Assembly (NCBI RefSeq): GCF_018122625.2
Contig: NZ_JAGQFT020000005.1
Coordinates: 62,001-126,000, forward strand
Length of the DNA stretch: 64,000 nucleotides
Direction: 5' to 3'
DNA from: Coralloluteibacterium stylophorae
Lineage (GTDB): Bacteria > Pseudomonadota > Gammaproteobacteria > Xanthomonadales > Xanthomonadaceae
Shown here: positions 9,134 through 17,653 of the stretch, one piece after another
Position numbering within the stretch: position 1 is the first letter of the stretch
Layout of the letters: every line of letters starts with the position of its first letter
Translations under genes and position numbers: made by a program
The notes under the pieces: model-generated
What the model saw: the letters and a program-made list of their open reading frames with translations, nothing else
What the model was told of the DNA's origin: nothing
Database searches by the model: none

Positions 9134-9904
9134 ATGCAGACCTGGACCATCGCCAACCAGAAGGGCGGCGTGGGCAAGACCACGACCACGCTCGCGCTCG
9201 GCCACCTGCTGGTCCGCGGCGGCCGCCGCGTGCTGCAGATCGACCTCGACCCGCACGGCTCCCTGACCCGCGCCCACGGCGTGCCGGTCGACCCCGCGCC
9301 CACCGGCGCCCTCGACCTGTTCGCCGAGCAGCCGCGTGCCATCGCCGAGGTCGCGCGCAGCACGCCGCTCGACGGCCTCGATCTGGTCGCCGCGCAGCCC
9401 GCCCTGGCCACGCTCGAGCGCCGCGGCGCCACCCAGCCCGGCCTCGGCCGTGCGCTGTCGCGCGCGCTGGCCGAACTCTCCGGCTACGACGTGGTCCTGC
9501 TCGACTGCCCGCCGACCCTCGGCCTGCTGATGGTCAACGCGCTGGCCGCGGCCGACCGCCTGATCGTGCCGACCCAGACCGACCCGCTGGCCCTGCACGG
9601 CCTCGAGGGCATGCTGCGCACCGCCGACATGATCGAACGCTCGCGCAGCCGCGCCCTGCCGACCGCGGTGGTGCCGACCCTGCACGACCGCCGCACCCGC
9701 GCCGCCCAGGACACCCTGGTGGTGATGCGCGAGCGTCACGGTGCGCACGTGTGGCCGGACGAGATCCCGCTCGACACCCGCCTGCGCGACGCCGCGGGCT
9801 TCCTCGATCCCGACCTCCGTCGCGGGCGCGGCCTGCGCGCCTACGACGATCTTCTGGACTGGCTCCTCGAGGGCGAGACGGCCCAGCGCGACCAGGTGGC
9901 CTGA
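9134..9904 (+). CDS. parC: ParA-like polar ATPase of chemotaxis arrays (ParC)
   Basis: A 256-residue ParA/Soj-type ATPase with Walker A NQKGGVGKTTTTLALG at residues 8-23, a DLDPHGSLT segment and the DCPPTLGLLMVNAL block. In Vibrio, ParC (unrelated to topoisomerase IV ParC) forms a polar gradient that places chemotaxis arrays at the flagellated pole. The same position in Pseudomonas holds PA1462. The adjacent CheW-like gene is the expected partner ParP; its start overlaps this stop by one base. The function is inferred from family and gene order. Confidence 0.85.
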   Translation: MQTWTIANQKGGVGKTTTTLALGHLLVRGGRRVLQIDLDPHGSLTRAHGVPVDPAPTGALDLFAEQPRAIAEVARSTPLDGLDLVAAQPALATLERRGATQPGLGRALSRALAELSGYDVVLLDCPPTLGLLMVNALAAADRLIVPTQTDPLALHGLEGMLRTADMIERSRSRALPTAVVPTLHDRRTRAAQDTLVVMRERHGAHVWPDEIPLDTRLRDAAGFLDPDLRRGRGLRAYDDLLDWLLEGETAQRDQVA

Positions 9905-11079
9905 TGACTCCCACGACTTCCCCCGTCGACCCCATGCTCGACGACTACATGGACCTCCTGCTCGGCCCCGACCCGGCCGTGCCCGAGGCGACCAACGATG
10001 CCGCGCCGCCGGCCGAGGGCCTGCAGTCGGCGCTGGCCGATGCGATCGCGCTGGGCGAGGGCGACGAGACGCGCGCGCCGGTCCCGGCGCCGCCGGTCGC
10101 CGGCGACGCCGAGCGCGAGGCCGCGCTGGACGCGGTGCTCGACGCAGCCGGGGCGGACGACGCTCCGCCGGCGCCGGGCGATTCCGACGACCTGGAGGCG
10201 GCATTCGAGGCGGCGCTGAACCTGCCGCAGGCCGACGCTCCGCCGGCGCCGCCGGCCCCGGGCGATTCCGACGATCTGGAGGCGGCATTCGAGGCGGCGC
10301 TGAACCTGCCGCAGGCCGACGCTCCGCCGGCGCCGCCGGCCCCGGGCGATTCCGACGACCTGGAGGCCGCGTTCGAGGCGGCGCTGAACCTGCCGCAGGC
10401 CGACGCCCCGCCGGCGCCGCCGGCGCCGGGCGATTCCGACGACCTGGAGGCCGCGTTCGAGGCGGCGCTGAACCTGCCGCAGGCCGGCAAGCCGCCCGCG
10501 CCCCAGGCACCGGGCGATTCCGACGACCTGGAGGCCGCGTTCGAGGCCGCGCTGAACCTGCCGAAGGTGCGAGCGGTCCCGGCCCCGACGCCGCTGCGCG
10601 CGGCCGCCTCGACGCCGCTGACCCGTGCCGAACACGGCAGCAAGGCGCCGGTGTCGGCGCAGGGCAGCCGCTGGCTGTACCTGCGCATCGCCGGCCAGGC
10701 GCATGCGCTGGAACTGCTCAAGGTCCAGGAGGTCCTGCGCATCCCGGCGATCCAGCCGCTGCGCGGCGCCTCCACCGGCATGCTCGGCGTGATGAACCTG
10801 CGCGGCCAGATCGTGCCGGTGCTGGACCTGGGCGCGCTGCTCTACGGCCAGTCCTGCGTGCCGGACGAGGCCAGCCGCGTGGTCGTGCTCGAAGAGCGCG
10901 GCGAGACCCTCGGCCTGCTGGTGCAGGGCGTGACCGATGTCGCCACGCTCACCGCGGCCATGGTCGAGCCGCACGCGATCGTCGGCACCAGCCGCGCCGC
11001 CGGCGCCTTCCTCGGCATCGCCCGGGTCCAGTGCGGACCGGTCGTGCTGCTCGACGCCGGGCACCTGCTCGCCGCCTGA
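9904..11079 (+). CDS. parP: ParP-like protein: CheW-like domain with a five-repeat N-terminal extension
   Basis: A 391-residue protein whose last 135 residues (from about 256, RWLYLRIAGQAHALELLKV) form a CheW-like domain. The N-terminal 250 residues are acidic and Ala/Pro-rich and include five consecutive 28-residue units, each carrying GDSDDLEAAFEAALNLP. The start at 9904 is chosen because it overlaps the parC stop; the upstream in-frame extension lies inside parC. In Vibrio, ParP has a proline-rich N-terminus plus a CheW-like domain and links ParC to CheA in polar arrays. Here the repeats could be multiple short helices for partner binding, which is inference. The receptor-coupling CheW proper is encoded at 35622. 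Confidence 0.8.
   Translation: MTPTTSPVDPMLDDYMDLLLGPDPAVPEATNDAAPPAEGLQSALADAIALGEGDETRAPVPAPPVAGDAEREAALDAVLDAAGADDAPPAPGDSDDLEAAFEAALNLPQADAPPAPPAPGDSDDLEAAFEAALNLPQADAPPAPPAPGDSDDLEAAFEAALNLPQADAPPAPPAPGDSDDLEAAFEAALNLPQAGKPPAPQAPGDSDDLEAAFEAALNLPKVRAVPAPTPLRAAASTPLTRAEHGSKAPVSAQGSRWLYLRIAGQAHALELLKVQEVLRIPAIQPLRGASTGMLGVMNLRGQIVPVLDLGALLYGQSCVPDEASRVVVLEERGETLGLLVQGVTDVATLTAAMVEPHAIVGTSRAAGAFLGIARVQCGPVVLLDAGHLLAA
10177..10596 (+). repeat. Five tandem 84-bp coding repeats
   Basis: Units begin at exactly 84-base intervals (10177, 10261, 10345, 10429, 10513). Units 1-4 are near identical in bases. Unit 5 keeps the core helix but its tail has drifted (LPKVRAVPAP). The regular period and low divergence point to recent expansion by slippage or unequal crossing over. 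Confidence 0.95.
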
Positions 11080-11120
11080 GCGAAACGCGGCGTGCATCAC
11101 GCCCGGCCGCCGTCGCCGTC

Positions 11121-11148
11121 CTCAAGCCCGGGCGACGGCGGCCGATAC
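11121..11148 (+). promoter_or_regulatory. Sigma-28 promoter of the STAS-cheY-cheA2 unit
   Basis: CTCAAG at 11121-11126, a 14-base spacer and GCCGATAC at 11141-11148 fit the FliA consensus. The STAS gene begins 31 bases downstream. Confidence 0.8.
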
Positions 11149-11179
11149 ACGTCCCAGAGTCCTTCCTAGAGTCACCGAG

Positions 11180-11494
11180 ATGACCGCAGTAGATCTGGGT
11201 GCCGACCTCGGCATCGAGGCCGCCGCCGAACTGAAGGCGCGCCTGTCGGCGCACCTGGCCAGCGAATGCGGGGTGGTGCTGGCGGCGGAAAACGTCGAGC
11301 GCGTGCACACTGCCTCGCTGCAGTTGCTGAGTGCGTTCGTGCGCGACCGCCGCAAGGCCGGCCTGCGCACCGACTTCGAGGCCTGCGCCCCGCCGCTGCG
11401 GGAGGCCGCGCGCCTGCTCGGCCTCGACGTCCACCTGGGCCTCGACACCGTGGCGTCATCCGAAACAACTTCCATCCCGGAGCAGTCCAAATGA
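11180..11494 (+). CDS. STAS-domain protein of the chemotaxis locus
   Basis: A 104-residue single-domain protein resembling STAS (anti-sigma-factor antagonist/SpoIIAA) domains: alternating short strands and helices, with the switch region ENVERVHTASLQLLSAFV where SpoIIAA-like proteins carry their phosphorylatable Ser/Thr. The start at 11180 follows a sigma-28 promoter by 31 bases; the in-frame reading upstream lies inside parP. It overlaps the next receiver gene by four bases (ATGA), so the two are translationally coupled and cheA2 follows. A regulatory role in this second kinase module is likely by context. The partner (a kinase or an anti-sigma protein) is not visible in the window. Confidence 0.8.
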   Translation: MTAVDLGADLGIEAAAELKARLSAHLASECGVVLAAENVERVHTASLQLLSAFVRDRRKAGLRTDFEACAPPLREAARLLGLDVHLGLDTVASSETTSIPEQSK

Positions 11495-11856
11495 GTTCCA
11501 AGATCCTCGTCGTCGACGACTCGACCTCGATGCGGCAGATGGTGGCGTTCGCCCTGAGCAGCCAGGGCTTCGACGTCACCGAGGCCGAGGACGGCGTGGC
11601 CGCCCTCGATCGCGCCAAGGGCCAGCGTTTCTCCGCCGTCGTGACCGACGTGAACATGCCGAATATGGACGGCATCTCGCTGATCCGCGAGCTGCGCCAG
11701 CTGCCGGACTACAAGTTCACCCCGCTGCTGATGCTCACCACCGAGTCCGGCACCGACAAGAAGGCCGAGGGCAAGGCGGCCGGCGCGACCGGCTGGCTGG
11801 TCAAGCCGTTCAACCCCGAGCAGCTCGTCGCCACGGTCCGCAAGGTCCTGAGCTAG
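11491..11856 (+). CDS. Single-domain response regulator (CheY-like, second copy)
   Basis: A 121-residue receiver starting MSSKILVVDDSTSMRQMV, with the phospho-acceptor in VVTDVNMPNMDG, a TTESG threonine and the late VKPFNPEQL lysine. This is the CheY subtype usually encoded next to a large CheA in Xanthomonadaceae and Pseudomonas. It overlaps the STAS gene by four bases and precedes cheA2 by 61 bases. Whether it binds the flagellar motor or acts as a phosphate sink for CheA2 cannot be told from sequence. Confidence 0.9.
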   Translation: MSSKILVVDDSTSMRQMVAFALSSQGFDVTEAEDGVAALDRAKGQRFSAVVTDVNMPNMDGISLIRELRQLPDYKFTPLLMLTTESGTDKKAEGKAAGATGWLVKPFNPEQLVATVRKVLS

Positions 11857-11917
11857 ACGCGCTCCGCCACGCCGCCACACCGCCGCACCCCGCTCCCGCC
11901 ACTACGCATCGATCGCC

Positions 11918-13945
11918 ATGAACATGGACATGCAGCGCTTCCAGGCCGTCTTCCTCGAGGAGAGTCGCGAGGGCCTCGACATCATGGAAGCCGGCCTGCT
12001 CGCGCTGGAATCCGGCCAGGGCCAGCCCGACACGATCCATGCGGTGTTCCGCGCCGCGCACTCGATCAAGGGCGGCGCCGGCACCTTCGGCCTGCAGACG
12101 CTGGCGTCGCTGACGCACCTGCTCGAGACCCTGCTCGACGAGATCCGCGACGGCCGCCGTGCGCTGACCGCCGCCGCCAGCGATGCGATGCTGAACTCGG
12201 TCGACGTGCTGCGCGGCCTGCTCGGCGCGGTGGAGAGCGGCGGCGCCGAGGATGCGGCTGCGGTCGGCGCGATCAGCGCCCAGCTCAGGGCCGTGCTCGA
12301 CGGCAGCGCCGCGCCGGTCCAGGCCGCCGCGCCCGCCGCCGCGCCCGCGGCGCAGGCCGAGGCCAGACCCGAGGGCTGGCGCATCGGCTTCAAGCCGCAG
12401 CCCGGCCTGTTCATGGGCGGCAACGACCCGCTGCGCATCTTCCGCGAGCTCGACGGCCTCGGCCGCTTCAGTGCCACCGCCGATCTCTCCGCACTGCCGG
12501 AGTTCGACGCGCTCGACCCACTCGCCGCGCACATCGCCTGGGACCTCGGCCTGATCGGCGAGATCCCGCGCGCCGCCGTCGACGACGCCTTCGCCTGGGT
12601 CGAGGACGAGTGCGAGCTCAGCGTCGAGCCGCTGCTGCCCGCAGCCCCGGCCGCGCCCGTGGCCGAAGCGCAGGCCGAACCGGCGGAGCAGGCCTCGGCC
12701 ACCGTCGTGCCGATCAAGCCGACCGCCGACGCCGCGGCCGCGGCGTCGCCCGCCAGCGGCGGCGACGCGCAGGCCGACACCACCATCCGCGTCAGCGTCG
12801 CCAAGGTCGATGCGCTCATCAACCTGGTCGGCGAGCTGGTCATCACCCAGGCGATGCTGCAGCAGGCCGGCGGCGAGTTCGAGGCCGGCCCCGCGCAGAA
12901 GCTCCTGGCCGGCCTCGCCCAGCTCGAGCGCAACACCCGCGACCTGCAGGAGGCCGTCATCGGCGTACGCATGCTGCCGGTGTCCTCGGTGTTCCAGCGC
13001 TTCCCGCGCCTGGTCCGCGACCTCGCCGGCCGCCTCGGCAAGCAGGTGCGCCTGCAGACCACGGGCGAGTCGACCGAGATCGACAAGAGCATGATCGAGA
13101 AGATCGCCGACCCGCTGGTGCACCTGGTGCGCAACGCGATCGATCACGGCCTGGAGACGCCGGAGGACCGCCGCGCCGCCGGCAAGTCCGAGACCGGCAC
13201 GCTCACCCTCGACGCCTCGCACCAGGGCGGCCACATCCTGATCGAGGTCGGCGACGACGGCCGCGGCCTGAACCGCGAGCGCATCATCGCCAAGGCCACC
13301 GAGCGTGGCCTGGCGCTGCCGGAGAACCCCACCGACGCGCAGGTCTGGGACATGATCTTCCAGCCCGGCTTCAGCACCGCCGCGGCGGTGACCGACCTCT
13401 CCGGCCGCGGCGTCGGCATGGACGTGGTGCGCAGGAACATCCAGTCGCTCGGCGGCGAGGTGGCGATCGAGAGCAAGACCGGCGGCGGCACCCGCATCCT
13501 GGTCAAGCTGCCGCTGACGCTGGCCATCCTCGACGGCATGACCGTGGCCGTCGGCGGCGAGACCTTCGTGCTGCCGCTCAACCACGTGATCGAATCGCTG
13601 CAGCCGCAGGCCGGCGACATCCGTGCGGTGCAGGGCGACGGCCGCCTGCTGCGCGTGCGCGGCGACTACATCCCGATGCGCGACATGCGCTCGCTGTACC
13701 GGCTGCCACCGGCGCCGGGCGAGGGCCGGCCGCTGGTGGTCGTGGTCGAGAGCGAGGGCCGCCGCATCGCGCTGCAGGTCGACGCGCTGCTCGGCCAGCA
13801 GCAGATCGTGGTCAAGAACCTCGAGTCGAACTACCGCAAGGTGCAGGGCGTCTCCGGCGCCACCATCCTCGGCGACGGCCGGGTGGCGCTGATCGTCGAC
13901 GTCGGCGACATCGCCCGCGGCATGGCGCACCTGCAGGCGGCCTGA
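11918..13945 (+). CDS. cheA: Second chemotaxis histidine kinase CheA, full-length form (CheA2)
   Basis: A 675-residue CheA. P1 carries H48 in AHSIKGGAGTFG. Unlike the kinase at 5770 it has a middle domain (about residues 150-235) between two Ala-rich linkers, occupying the P2 position. Dimerisation, ATPase (LVRNAIDHGLE, GDDGRGLN, GRGVGMDVVR) and P5 domains follow. Two more in-frame ATGs lie at codons 3 and 5, so the exact start is uncertain by four residues. It ends the STAS-receiver-kinase unit and stands directly before the receptor array. With the distal cheW/R/D/B genes it probably forms the array signalling complex. Confidence 0.94.
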   Translation: MNMDMQRFQAVFLEESREGLDIMEAGLLALESGQGQPDTIHAVFRAAHSIKGGAGTFGLQTLASLTHLLETLLDEIRDGRRALTAAASDAMLNSVDVLRGLLGAVESGGAEDAAAVGAISAQLRAVLDGSAAPVQAAAPAAAPAAQAEARPEGWRIGFKPQPGLFMGGNDPLRIFRELDGLGRFSATADLSALPEFDALDPLAAHIAWDLGLIGEIPRAAVDDAFAWVEDECELSVEPLLPAAPAAPVAEAQAEPAEQASATVVPIKPTADAAAAASPASGGDAQADTTIRVSVAKVDALINLVGELVITQAMLQQAGGEFEAGPAQKLLAGLAQLERNTRDLQEAVIGVRMLPVSSVFQRFPRLVRDLAGRLGKQVRLQTTGESTEIDKSMIEKIADPLVHLVRNAIDHGLETPEDRRAAGKSETGTLTLDASHQGGHILIEVGDDGRGLNRERIIAKATERGLALPENPTDAQVWDMIFQPGFSTAAAVTDLSGRGVGMDVVRRNIQSLGGEVAIESKTGGGTRILVKLPLTLAILDGMTVAVGGETFVLPLNHVIESLQPQAGDIRAVQGDGRLLRVRGDYIPMRDMRSLYRLPPAPGEGRPLVVVVESEGRRIALQVDALLGQQQIVVKNLESNYRKVQGVSGATILGDGRVALIVDVGDIARGMAHLQAA

Positions 13946-14339
13946 GCCGCCGCGCCTCCGAGCTGCAGGAGCGGCTTCAGCCCCGACCTGCGGGAGGGTG
14001 TCGGCGCCGACCCGCGTCCCGTCGCGCACCGTCGGGGCTCGAAGCCGCTCCCGGATCGGGCTCCCCGCCGTAACCCGGGACTGCACCGGCCGCTGCCGGA
14101 GCTCGCGATCGAGCCGTTGGTCCCGACATCTGCGCCCTTGCGCCCGACCCGGTCGCGGCTGAAGCCGCTCCTACGGACGCGCGGATGGTGTGCCGGCCGC
14201 AGATGCTGTGTAGGAGCGGCTTCAGCCGCGACCTGCGGGTGGGCTTCGGCACCGACCCGCATCCCGTCGCGCGCCGTCGGATTCATGCCGCCCCGCGGGC
14301 CCGCACCGCCCGCCCCGCGCATCGGAAGGACGAACGGGT
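13946..14339. repeat. Intergenic REP-like cluster between cheA2 and receptor 1
   Basis: Four copies of a motif related to taggagcggcttcagccgcg lie here: forward at about 13963-13986 and 14210-14232, inverted at about 14031-14052 and 14152-14174. Pairs can fold into long hairpins, and each unit is itself a stem (GCGGCTTCAGCCGC). The family recurs downstream of cheB. No gene is seen in the interval. Confidence 0.85.
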
Positions 14340-14367
14340 GTTCAGTGCGCAGGCGCCGTGCCGATAA
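14340..14367 (+). promoter_or_regulatory. Sigma-28 promoter of receptor 1
   Basis: GTTCAG at 14340-14345, 14-base spacer, perfect GCCGATAA at 14360-14367. The receptor start is 46 bases downstream. Confidence 0.75.
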
Positions 14368-14413
14368 CGACGTCGACGCCATGTGAATGGCGACGTCATG
14401 CCGGAGCGCTTCC

Positions 14414-17284
14414 ATGTCCCTGCTGCAGTCCACCCGCTGGTCCATTTCCGCCAAGCAGTCCCTCGCCATCGCCGTGGCGATCTGCGTCGTCTTCGCCGCG
14501 CTCGCCTTCGGCGTGGCGCGGCACGTGGAGGGCGTCACGGCCGACAAGGCCCAGGCGCAGCTGCGCAGCGCACTCGAGGTGGCCGACGCCAGCGTGGCCC
14601 GCTTCCACGACAGCCTGCTCGCCGACACCGAGCGCCTCGGCCAGGCCTTCGTCGCCGCCCTGCCGGAAGGCGAGGCCGCGCTCGAGGCGCCGCGCCCGGT
14701 GCGCGGCCGTGGCGCCGCGGACGCCGGGGCCGACCCGGTGCCGGTGCTGACCTTCGGCGGTGAGCCGCTGGACGGCGAGGGTGCGCTGGTCGACCGCTTC
14801 ACCGAATCCACCGGGAGCATCGCCACCGTGTTCGCGCGCGAGGGCGAGGACTTCCGCCGCGTGGCCACCTCGCTGCGCCGCGAGGACGGCGAGCGCGCGA
14901 CGGGCACCGTGCTCGACCACGCCCATCCGGCCTATGCACGCATGCTCGCGGGCGAGGGCTACACCGGCACCGCGACGCTGTTCGGCACGCTCTACATGAC
15001 CCGCTACGTGCCGCTGCGCGACGCCGCCGGGGAAGTGGTCGGCATCGCCTTCGTCGGCACGCCCTACGCCGCCAGCCTCGAAGCCCTGAAGGCGAGCCTG
15101 GCGGGCGTGCGCATCGGCGACAGCGGCTTCCTGCTTGCGCTCACCCGTGGCGCGGCGCCGGCGATCGAGGTGCATCCGGGCCTCCGCGGGCAGCCGGCGA
15201 GCGCGCTGGGCGAGGCCGCCACGGCGCTGCTCGCCGCCGACCCGCAGGCCGGAGGCATCGTCGCGGTCGACGGCGTCGGGCGCGACGGCGCAGTGCATGC
15301 GCAGCGTGCCCTGGTCGCCGACCCCGCCGGCTCGGGCTGGCGCCTGGCCGCGGTCATGGACGAGAGCGAGATCCTGGCCGCGGGCCAGAGCGTCGCCCGC
15401 GTCATCGCCGTCGCCGCCGTCGCCGCCACGCTGCTGCTGGCCGCGCTGGTCTACCTGCTCGCCCAGCGCATGGTGCGCCGTCCGCTCGACCGCGCCATCG
15501 GCGCCGTCGAGCGCGTGGCCGCCGGCGCCCTCGACACCCGCATGCCCGCCGCCGGCAGCAACGAGATGCTCCGGCTCAACGCCGCGATCCAGCGGATGAT
15601 CGACGCGATCCGCGAGCGGATCGAGGCCGAGGCCGAGGCCGCGGTCGCCGGCGACAACCTGCGCATCCGCCAGGCGCTCGACAACGTCACCGGCAGCGTG
15701 ATGATCGCCGATGCCGACCGCCGCATCGTCTACGCCAACGCCTCGGTGCAGGCGCTGCTGCGCAACGCCGAGTCCGACCTGCGCCGCGACCTGCCGGCCT
15801 TCGACGCCTCGCGCCTCATCGGCGGCAGCATCGACGACTTCCACCGCCGCCCCGAACACCAGGCGCGCCTGCTGGCGGAGCTCACCGGTACCCACAGCGC
15901 GCGCATCGTCGTCGGCGGCCGCACCATGACCCTGGTGGTCAACCCGATCGTCTCGCCCGAGGGCGAGCGCGTGGGCACCGTGGTCGAGTGGAACGACCGC
16001 ACGGCCGAGGTGGCGGTCGAGGACGAGGTGGCGCGGATCGTCGCCGCCGCGCAGCGCGGCGACCTCGACGCGCGCATCGACCTCGCCGGCAAGCAGGGCT
16101 TCCTGCTGCAGCTCTCCGAGGGCATGAACCGCGTGCTCGACACCACCCGCGACGGCGTCGGCGCGGTGCAGGACATGCTCGCCGCGATGGCCGAGGGCGA
16201 CCTCACCCGCCGCATCGACCGCGAACTGCCCGGCACCTTCGGCCGCATGCGCGACGACGCCAACCGCACCGCCGCGCACCTGGCCGAGATCGTGCGCGGC
16301 ATCCAGGTCACCGCCGGCACCATCCGCGACGCCTCCGGCGAGATCGCTTCGGGCAACCAGGACCTGTCCGGCCGCACCGAGGAGCAGGCCGCCTCGCTCG
16401 AAGAGACGGCATCGTCGATGGAGGAGCTCACCTCCACCGTGCGCCAGAATGCCGAGAACGCGCGCCAGGCCAACCAGCTTGCGCAGGGCGCGGGCGAGGT
16501 GGCGGTGAGCGGCGGCAGGGTGGTCGAGGAGGTGGTGACCACGATGGGCGCGATCAGCGAATCGTCGAAGAAGATCGCCGACATCATCGGCGTGATCGAC
16601 GGCATCGCCTTCCAGACCAACATCCTGGCGCTCAACGCCGCGGTGGAAGCCGCGCGTGCGGGCGAGCAGGGCCGCGGCTTCGCCGTGGTGGCGTCGGAAG
16701 TGCGCAGCCTCGCCGGCCGCTCGGCGGACGCGGCCAAGGAGATCAAGGCGCTGATCGCCGACTCCAGCGAGAAGGTCGAGCTGGGTTCGGAGCTGGTGAA
16801 CCGGGCCGGCGCGACCATGACCGAGATCGTGAGCTCGGTGAAGCGCGTCACCGACATCATGGGCGAGATCACCGCGGCCAGCGCCGAGCAGAGCGCGGGC
16901 ATCGAGCAGGTCAACCGCACGGTGACCCAGCTCGACGAGACCACGCAGCAGAACGCGGCGCTGGTCGAGGAAGCCTCGGCGGCCGCGCGCAGCCTGGAGG
17001 AGCAGGCCGGCGAGCTGGCGGCGTCGGTGGCGGTGTTCCGGGTCGAGCAGGCCGTGCAGCAGGCGGCCACGGCGGCCCCGCGCACGGCGGCGCCTGCAAA
17101 GGCGGGCAAGGTGGACTCCGCCAAGGCGATCAAGCCGGCGCAGCCCGCCAGGCCGGCCGACGCGGCGGTGCCGAAGACGGCGGCGCCGGCAACGAACGCG
17201 AAGGCACCCGCGGCACCGGCCAGGCCGGTCGTGCGCAGGCCGGAACCGGTCCTGGCCGACGACGGCGACTGGCAGGAGTTCTGA
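14414..17284 (+). CDS. Methyl-accepting chemotaxis protein 1 (Cache sensor, HAMP-PAS-HAMP, DWQEF tail)
   Basis: A 956-residue chemoreceptor. TM1 is at about 17-35. A large periplasmic domain (about 36-325), with features of a tandem Cache 3/Cache 2 sensor, ends at TM2 (about 329-353). A HAMP, a PAS domain (about 410-530, containing [15 protein letters not shown]), further HAMP-like units and a signalling domain of the E. coli 36-heptad class follow. The C-terminal DWQEF matches the CheR/CheB-tethering pentapeptide pattern (x-aromatic-x-x-aromatic). ATG 14414 is preferred over 14387 because GGAG lies seven bases before it. The last third is almost identical to receptor 4 (23916). Confidence 0.92.
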   Translation: MSLLQSTRWSISAKQSLAIAVAICVVFAALAFGVARHVEGVTADKAQAQLRSALEVADASVARFHDSLLADTERLGQAFVAALPEGEAALEAPRPVRGRGAADAGADPVPVLTFGGEPLDGEGALVDRFTESTGSIATVFAREGEDFRRVATSLRREDGERATGTVLDHAHPAYARMLAGEGYTGTATLFGTLYMTRYVPLRDAAGEVVGIAFVGTPYAASLEALKASLAGVRIGDSGFLLALTRGAAPAIEVHPGLRGQPASALGEAATALLAADPQAGGIVAVDGVGRDGAVHAQRALVADPAGSGWRLAAVMDESEILAAGQSVARVIAVAAVAATLLLAALVYLLAQRMVRRPLDRAIGAVERVAAGALDTRMPAAGSNEMLRLNAAIQRMIDAIRERIEAEAEAAVAGDNLRIRQALDNVTGSVMIADADRRIVYANASVQALLRNAESDLRRDLPAFDASRLIGGSIDDFHRRPEHQARLLAELTGTHSARIVVGGRTMTLVVNPIVSPEGERVGTVVEWNDRTAEVAVEDEVARIVAAAQRGDLDARIDLAGKQGFLLQLSEGMNRVLDTTRDGVGAVQDMLAAMAEGDLTRRIDRELPGTFGRMRDDANRTAAHLAEIVRGIQVTAGTIRDASGEIASGNQDLSGRTEEQAASLEETASSMEELTSTVRQNAENARQANQLAQGAGEVAVSGGRVVEEVVTTMGAISESSKKIADIIGVIDGIAFQTNILALNAAVEAARAGEQGRGFAVVASEVRSLAGRSADAAKEIKALIADSSEKVELGSELVNRAGATMTEIVSSVKRVTDIMGEITAASAEQSAGIEQVNRTVTQLDETTQQNAALVEEASAAARSLEEQAGELAASVAVFRVEQAVQQAATAAPRTAAPAKAGKVDSAKAIKPAQPARPADAAVPKTAAPATNAKAPAAPARPVVRRPEPVLADDGDWQEF

Positions 17285-17402
17285 CGCGCCTTTGCTTGAA
17301 GCCTTCCCCCTTGCGGGGAAGGCTGGGATGGGGGTGCGCGAAGCGCTCGCGGGTGCCCCGGACCAGCGAGCACGCGGCTGGCGCCGCGCCACCTCTCCCC
17401 AA
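16331..17402 (+). repeat. Near-identical 1.07-kb segment, copy A (see 25299-26371)
   Basis: This covers the signalling domain, variable linker, DWQEF tail and the first part of the following palindromic repeat of receptor 1. It aligns with receptor 4 at a constant offset of 8,968 through both stop codons, with only scattered substitutions and one residue change in the proteins (VAVSGGRV here, VAVNGGRV there). Upstream of 16331 the two genes differ freely. Confidence 0.92.
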
Positions 17403-17430
17403 CCCCATCCCGCGGGGGGAGGGCGCCAGG
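17300..17430. repeat. Single copy of palindromic intergenic repeat
   Basis: The unit begins with a cttcccccttgcggggaag stem, has a gcgcgaagcgctcgcg middle and a second stem around ccatcccgcggggggaggg. The same family occurs in arrays at 26269-27115 and 32066-32560. Apart from this unit and the promoter at 17492, nothing is seen between receptor 1 and receptor 2. Confidence 0.8.
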
Positions 17431-17491
17431 TGCGCTTCGGTGCGCGCACGTAGCAAAGCCGAACGCCCGCCGACCGTTCGTCGGCCGCGGC

Positions 17492-17520
17492 CTCAATCCC
17501 GGCGCGCTCCGGGCCGATAA
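17492..17520 (+). promoter_or_regulatory. Sigma-28 promoter of receptor 2
   Basis: CTCAAT at 17492-17497, 15-base spacer, perfect GCCGATAA at 17513-17520. The leader to the start codon is long, about 125 bases. Confidence 0.7.
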
Positions 17521-17653
17521 CCGAATCGCACATGGAGTGTGATCGGGAGCAAGGGCGCAGCAGCCAGTCCGCGCCACCTACGACGCGACCCGCTCGGCAG
17601 CACCCTAGCCGACGGATGTTTCCAACAGAAGACGCCCACTCCAGGACCTACCG

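Noticed and set aside
9134-9904. Chromosome-partitioning ParA (soj)
   Set aside because: No parB or parS-like neighbours are present, and the CheW-like partner plus the Vibrio/Pseudomonas gene order favour the chemotaxis ParC.
9741-11183. Alternative plus-strand frame through the parP repeats with regular Gly/Arg-rich repeats
   Set aside because: The periodicity comes from the 84-base DNA repeat read in another frame; the CheW-like domain exists only in the 9904 frame.
14396-17533. Minus-strand frame of over 1,000 codons opposite receptor 1
   Set aside because: Mirror frame of a high-GC receptor gene; residue composition is abnormal and it spans the stop, repeat and promoter region.
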